Positions 41,517 to 44,649 of a stretch of 44,649 bases of DNA are shown here, piece after piece; the first letter of the stretch is position 1, and each line of letters starts with the position of its first letter. Made by a program: the position numbers and the translations under genes. This DNA is from Pseudomonadota bacterium (lineage in GTDB: Bacteria; Pseudomonadota; Gammaproteobacteria; Xanthomonadales; Rhodanobacteraceae), in contig JAKAZT010000004.1 of the NCBI GenBank assembly GCA_021815695.1, positions 1-44,649 of the forward strand, given 5' to 3'. Under the pieces are notes generated by a model. It saw only the letters and a program-made list of their open reading frames with translations, was not told the origin of the DNA and ran no database searches.

Positions 41517-44339
41517 TCAACCGCCGAAACGGGTATTGAACTCCAGCCAGAACGCACGCCCATAGCCGTTGTAAACGTACACATTGTAATAAGGCGGCGG
41601 CGAATAGTTTCCCCCTGCAAACGAGGCATCAACCGGGGGCCTGCGGTTGGCAATGTTGTTGATAATCAGCGTCACATAACTGTTGGTGCCGATGTTGTAT
41701 TGCACGCTACCGTTGAACTGTGCCCAACGGCCCGCTGTTCCGGTTCCGAGGTAATTGGTCGCCCTTCCGTACAAAGTGCCGTAAACCGTTGATGTCCAGT
41801 TGCCCACCGCCCACGAAGCACTGGCGCTGGTGCGCGACTTGAACTCATACGAATTGAAGTTGTGCAGGAGATCGATCACCGGGTCGCCGGGACCTTGCTG
41901 GTAAGTGTGGTGCAACTCGATGTAGTACTGCCCCGAAAGCGCAAGATTGCCGTAACGGCCGAAGTCCATCCGATAGGTGGCGCTGGACTGGATGCCATCC
42001 AGCTTTTCGTTGGCGATGTTGACCGGCTGCACCGTGACATATCGGATCTGGTTTTGCGCCAGCAAAAACGGGTCATTGGCCGGGAAGCGCACAACCTGAG
42101 CCAAGGCGTTCTGGCAGAGGGCCGAGTTGATGTCGTAGGCCTGACCGCCAAACGAGGTACCGATGCGGCAGTCTGCTTCGGTCGCCAGCAACGTGTTGAT
42201 ATCCTGCGTTTGCACTTCGTTGGCGATGGCGATATGCGTGTAATCCGCCTTGAAATCGAAGTGCTCGGTCGGCGACCAGACAACACCGAACCCATAGGTC
42301 TTGGCGGTGATGTCCTTCAGCGCGGGATTACCTTTGTTGAATGAGAATATCTCATTATTAGGGGGCGTGTTGCAGTTCCCGATCGTGGCGGCCGTGTAGC
42401 CCTGCAGTCGGCACTGATAGTAATCGATGATGCCGCCTTGGTAAAAGCCGCTGTTGCCCTGGAAGATGTAGTACATGTCCGGGGCGCGGAACGCCGTGGC
42501 GTAGTTGGCGCGCAGCAACAACGTCTTGATTGGTCGAAACTCGAAGCCGATCTTGTAGGTGGGCTTGCTGTCATTGCGCCCCGCATAGGTATACCGGTCA
42601 TAACGTGCCGACATGTCCGCGGTCAGCATGCTGGTGACCGGCACGCGCAGTTCGCCGCCTATCGCATAATGCCTGCGCGAGCCGCCGCCCTGGGTACCCG
42701 TGCGGTTGTTGAAGTCACCCGCAATCAATCGCGGATCGACCGGGCTGTCGAACGACTGATCGCCGCCCTCGATGATGCCGGCAAAACCGACCGAGCCCGC
42801 CGGCAGCTGGAACAGATCGGTGTTGGTGACGGTCGCGTGGACGTTCTGCTGCCAGGAGATTGATCGACTCTGGATCAGCGCCGTCATCGCGTCGAACTGC
42901 TGCGGCGTCAGCGGCGTGTAGAAATGGCTCAGGTTGGGCGTGTAGGCAGGAAAGCCGTAGCCATACGGATCGCTACCCTGCTGTGCGCCCATGTAGTAGT
43001 TGATGAAAGGCTGTGTCAGCGGCCAGCGCTGCGAGTCATTGGTGTTGACCTGGGAGCGATTGTAGTAGGCGTCGTAGGACCAGTCCGACTGACCGAAATT
43101 GCCGCGCAGACCCAGATCGACATTGTACTGGCGCGTATAAATCGTGTCGGCATTCCCGTTCGCCCCACCCATTTCGCTGGGTGCGAAGATACGCTGCAGG
43201 CTGAGGAACTGGTTTTGAGCATTGTCCCAGTAAACGCTGGAATAGGGATTTGCCGACTGCGCCAGCGCAGGATTCTGGAAACCCCAGAATGCGGTGCCAC
43301 CGCTGATGGTCGGCTTGGAAAAGCCGTAGAGAATATCGCCGTAAAGCGTCGTGTTGTCGTTCAGTCGATAATCGGCGTTGAAATAACCGTTGGCAAAAAG
43401 ATTCTTGTTCAGGATCGAAGCCTGGCTCTCATCATAGTAGCTACCGCAGAAGTGGCCGTGCCCCGGCCTGTACATGTACCCCAGGGTGCCGCCGAACAGG
43501 CCACTGAGAGGTGCGCATGTCGCTTGCCCCGGATCGATATAGGTTCCATAAAAGGGGCTGTACTGCAGAAAGTCGCGACCTGCCACATACGGTGGGCCGT
43601 AGGGATTGTTCAGTCGTGATGGATCAAAGGTCTGGTATAGCTTGATCGCCTGCTGGCTCTCCAGACTCAAGGCGTAGGACGTATCGAGATTGCCCCAGGT
43701 ATGGCCCCCGCTCACCTGGATGCGCTGGTTTTCACCACCACCGTTGGAGTAGCCGCCGGCACGATAATCGAAATCCAGCCCGGAAATATGGCGCTTGAGC
43801 ACGATATTGACTACGCCCGCGACAGCAGACGAACCGTATAGCGACGAGGCGCCACCGGTCAGGATGTCGATGTGATCGACCATCGAGGTGGGGATGGTCG
43901 ACAGATCGACGATGCTCTGTGACCCGTTGTAGGGCAGCGGATAGTCGGCCAGCGGGTGGCCGTTGAGCAGGATCAGGGTAAAGCCGGGGTCGAGGCCGAA
44001 CAGACTGATGGTGGTAGCGCCGGGCGTGAATGAGCCCTGTGAAGCCGCCTGCGAGTCCTGCACCGAACCGGTCGAAATCGGCATCGAGTGCAGAGCATCA
44101 TAGACGTTCCGGAATCCTTGAGCCTTGATGTCCGCGGCGGTGATGGTGATCACCGGCGAGGCCGTCTCGATCTCCGACTGCGGAATCAGCGAACCGGTGA
44201 CCACGACCGCCTTCAGCTTCTTCGCTTCCTTCTTGTCCTGCTTGGTGCCCTGGGTGGCATCCTGCGCATGGACAAGCATGGGTACGGCCGGCAACACCAG
44301 TGCGGTGCAAATCGCGGCAACCAACAGCTTCCTCTTCAT
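41517..44339 (-). CDS. TonB-dependent outer-membrane receptor
   Basis: A 940-residue receptor. The signal peptide covers residues 1-25 (ending VHA). A TonB-box-like KAVVVTGSLIP precedes the plug domain (ITITAADIKAQGFRNVYDAL, TILNGHPLADYPLP-type, VDHIDILTGGASSLYGSSAVAGVVNIVLKR). A long beta-barrel then follows, rich in Tyr, Asn and Gly with alternating strands (YKIGFEFRPIKTLLLRANYATAFRAPD is a conserved barrel block). It ends in FNTRFGG, not in a terminal aromatic residue. Large receptors with this plug type import peptides, glycans or plant polymers in Xanthomonadales; the ligand is unknown. GGGGAAGC precedes ATG 44339. It neighbours two S9 peptidase/sulfotransferase pairs. Confidence 0.93.
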   Translation of the reverse strand: MKRKLLVAAICTALVLPAVPMLVHAQDATQGTKQDKKEAKKLKAVVVTGSLIPQSEIETASPVITITAADIKAQGFRNVYDALHSMPISTGSVQDSQAASQGSFTPGATTISLFGLDPGFTLILLNGHPLADYPLPYNGSQSIVDLSTIPTSMVDHIDILTGGASSLYGSSAVAGVVNIVLKRHISGLDFDYRAGGYSNGGGENQRIQVSGGHTWGNLDTSYALSLESQQAIKLYQTFDPSRLNNPYGPPYVAGRDFLQYSPFYGTYIDPGQATCAPLSGLFGGTLGYMYRPGHGHFCGSYYDESQASILNKNLFANGYFNADYRLNDNTTLYGDILYGFSKPTISGGTAFWGFQNPALAQSANPYSSVYWDNAQNQFLSLQRIFAPSEMGGANGNADTIYTRQYNVDLGLRGNFGQSDWSYDAYYNRSQVNTNDSQRWPLTQPFINYYMGAQQGSDPYGYGFPAYTPNLSHFYTPLTPQQFDAMTALIQSRSISWQQNVHATVTNTDLFQLPAGSVGFAGIIEGGDQSFDSPVDPRLIAGDFNNRTGTQGGGSRRHYAIGGELRVPVTSMLTADMSARYDRYTYAGRNDSKPTYKIGFEFRPIKTLLLRANYATAFRAPDMYYIFQGNSGFYQGGIIDYYQCRLQGYTAATIGNCNTPPNNEIFSFNKGNPALKDITAKTYGFGVVWSPTEHFDFKADYTHIAIANEVQTQDINTLLATEADCRIGTSFGGQAYDINSALCQNALAQVVRFPANDPFLLAQNQIRYVTVQPVNIANEKLDGIQSSATYRMDFGRYGNLALSGQYYIELHHTYQQGPGDPVIDLLHNFNSYEFKSRTSASASWAVGNWTSTVYGTLYGRATNYLGTGTAGRWAQFNGSVQYNIGTNSYVTLIINNIANRRPPVDASFAGGNYSPPPYYNVYVYNGYGRAFWLEFNTRFGG

Positions 44340-44649
44340 GATGTGCTTCCCCTTGGTGGTGACGCTGACAGACCATCCGCTGGACGGCGTAATGCGATGC
44401 TTCACGGTTTGCTGAGGGCCGTTGCGCGGTGGCGCCATCGCACGCCATCGCGCCGACATCAGCGCACGCGATGCGATCGCGCATTTCCTGGAACGCCGCA
44501 GGCTGAAGCATTGCTTGGCACTGAACGTAACGATTGCTTAACCGGCTGGTCAAGGCGCGGTCATGCGATGTATCCGTTCCGTAATAAACGTGATGAAGTT
44601 CGCAGAACCGCCTAGGAATTTTTCGTAGCCGCGGCTCGTCTGCCATGGC
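44340..44649. other. upstream region of the TonB receptor
   Basis: 310 bp to the window edge without a supportable gene; leftward frames running through it are not family-like. It should hold the receptor promoter: TTGACC (leftward, 44548-44553) is a possible -35, but the matching -10 (TTACGT) is poor. AATTTTTCG near 44618-44626 is the only AT-rich run. No repeat or operator was recognised. Confidence 0.4.

Noticed and set aside
33775-44339. Lasso-peptide biosynthetic cluster, because S9 isopeptidase-like and TonB receptor genes occur together
   Set aside because: No precursor peptide, B-type protease or C-type cyclase gene is visible, and the propeller blades look like general S9 peptidases.
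44098-44646. 182-codon minus-strand frame at the right edge as a separate gene
   Set aside because: It overlaps the receptor start in another frame and has His/Arg/Gly-rich shadow composition.

Overview
The window is a high-GC stretch of bacterial chromosome, roughly two thirds or more G+C by eye. It is almost completely packed with genes on both strands. The gene content points to a gammaproteobacterium of the Xanthomonadales, probably Rhodanobacteraceae. Supporting signs are a comF/bioB-bioF-bioH-bioC block, separately encoded ubiA and ubiE, E. coli-like PepN, Rep, PlsB and MnmG, several TACAAT/TAGACT-type -10 boxes close to start codons, and TonB receptor plus TPR-sulfotransferase gene sets. 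This placement is inference from family resemblance; no database search was run. No rRNA, tRNA or CRISPR array was recognised.

Layout. 1-654 is a repeat-rich, gene-free flank. 655-5027 holds a secreted RNase T2, ubiA, an FkbM-like gene, an AbrB-type antitoxin/Doc toxin pair with a 16-bp palindromic operator, and comF. 5074-8963 is a tightly overlapping biotin operon. 8973-14621 holds an MHYT-GGDEF-EAL c-di-GMP protein, two small-molecule/membrane genes, a CtaG-like assembly factor and a PLP dehydratase. 14726-20329 holds pepN, a 63-codon gene with its own terminator, a hairpin-rich gap, a 95-bp duplication of the mnmG 5' end, and mnmG itself. 20358-22912 holds two tandem periplasmic cytochromes c (one with a perfect FNR/Anr-type box upstream), an unknown gene and tdk. 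22922-28822 holds a heptanucleotide repeat tract, rep, a lipoprotein gene and plsB.

28940-31735 is a compact leftward operon: a secreted DsrE-like protein, an orphan ModA-like binding protein and a fused DoxD-DoxA thiosulfate:quinone oxidoreductase. A symmetric operator candidate lies in the divergent region shared with ubiE. This looks like an envelope sulfur-oxidation module, and the orphan binding protein makes its composition unusual.

33775-44339 is the most striking accessory region. A divergent pair (a secreted S9 prolyl-oligopeptidase-like peptidase and a cytoplasmic TPR-sulfotransferase) occurs twice in tandem, and a large TonB-dependent receptor follows. The second pair and the receptor are visibly richer in A+T than the core genes. 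A plausible but unproven reading is a peptide or glycopeptide uptake, processing and sulfation system. The main uncertainties are start codons, hairpins called as terminators without a U-tract, and the substrates of the accessory proteins.
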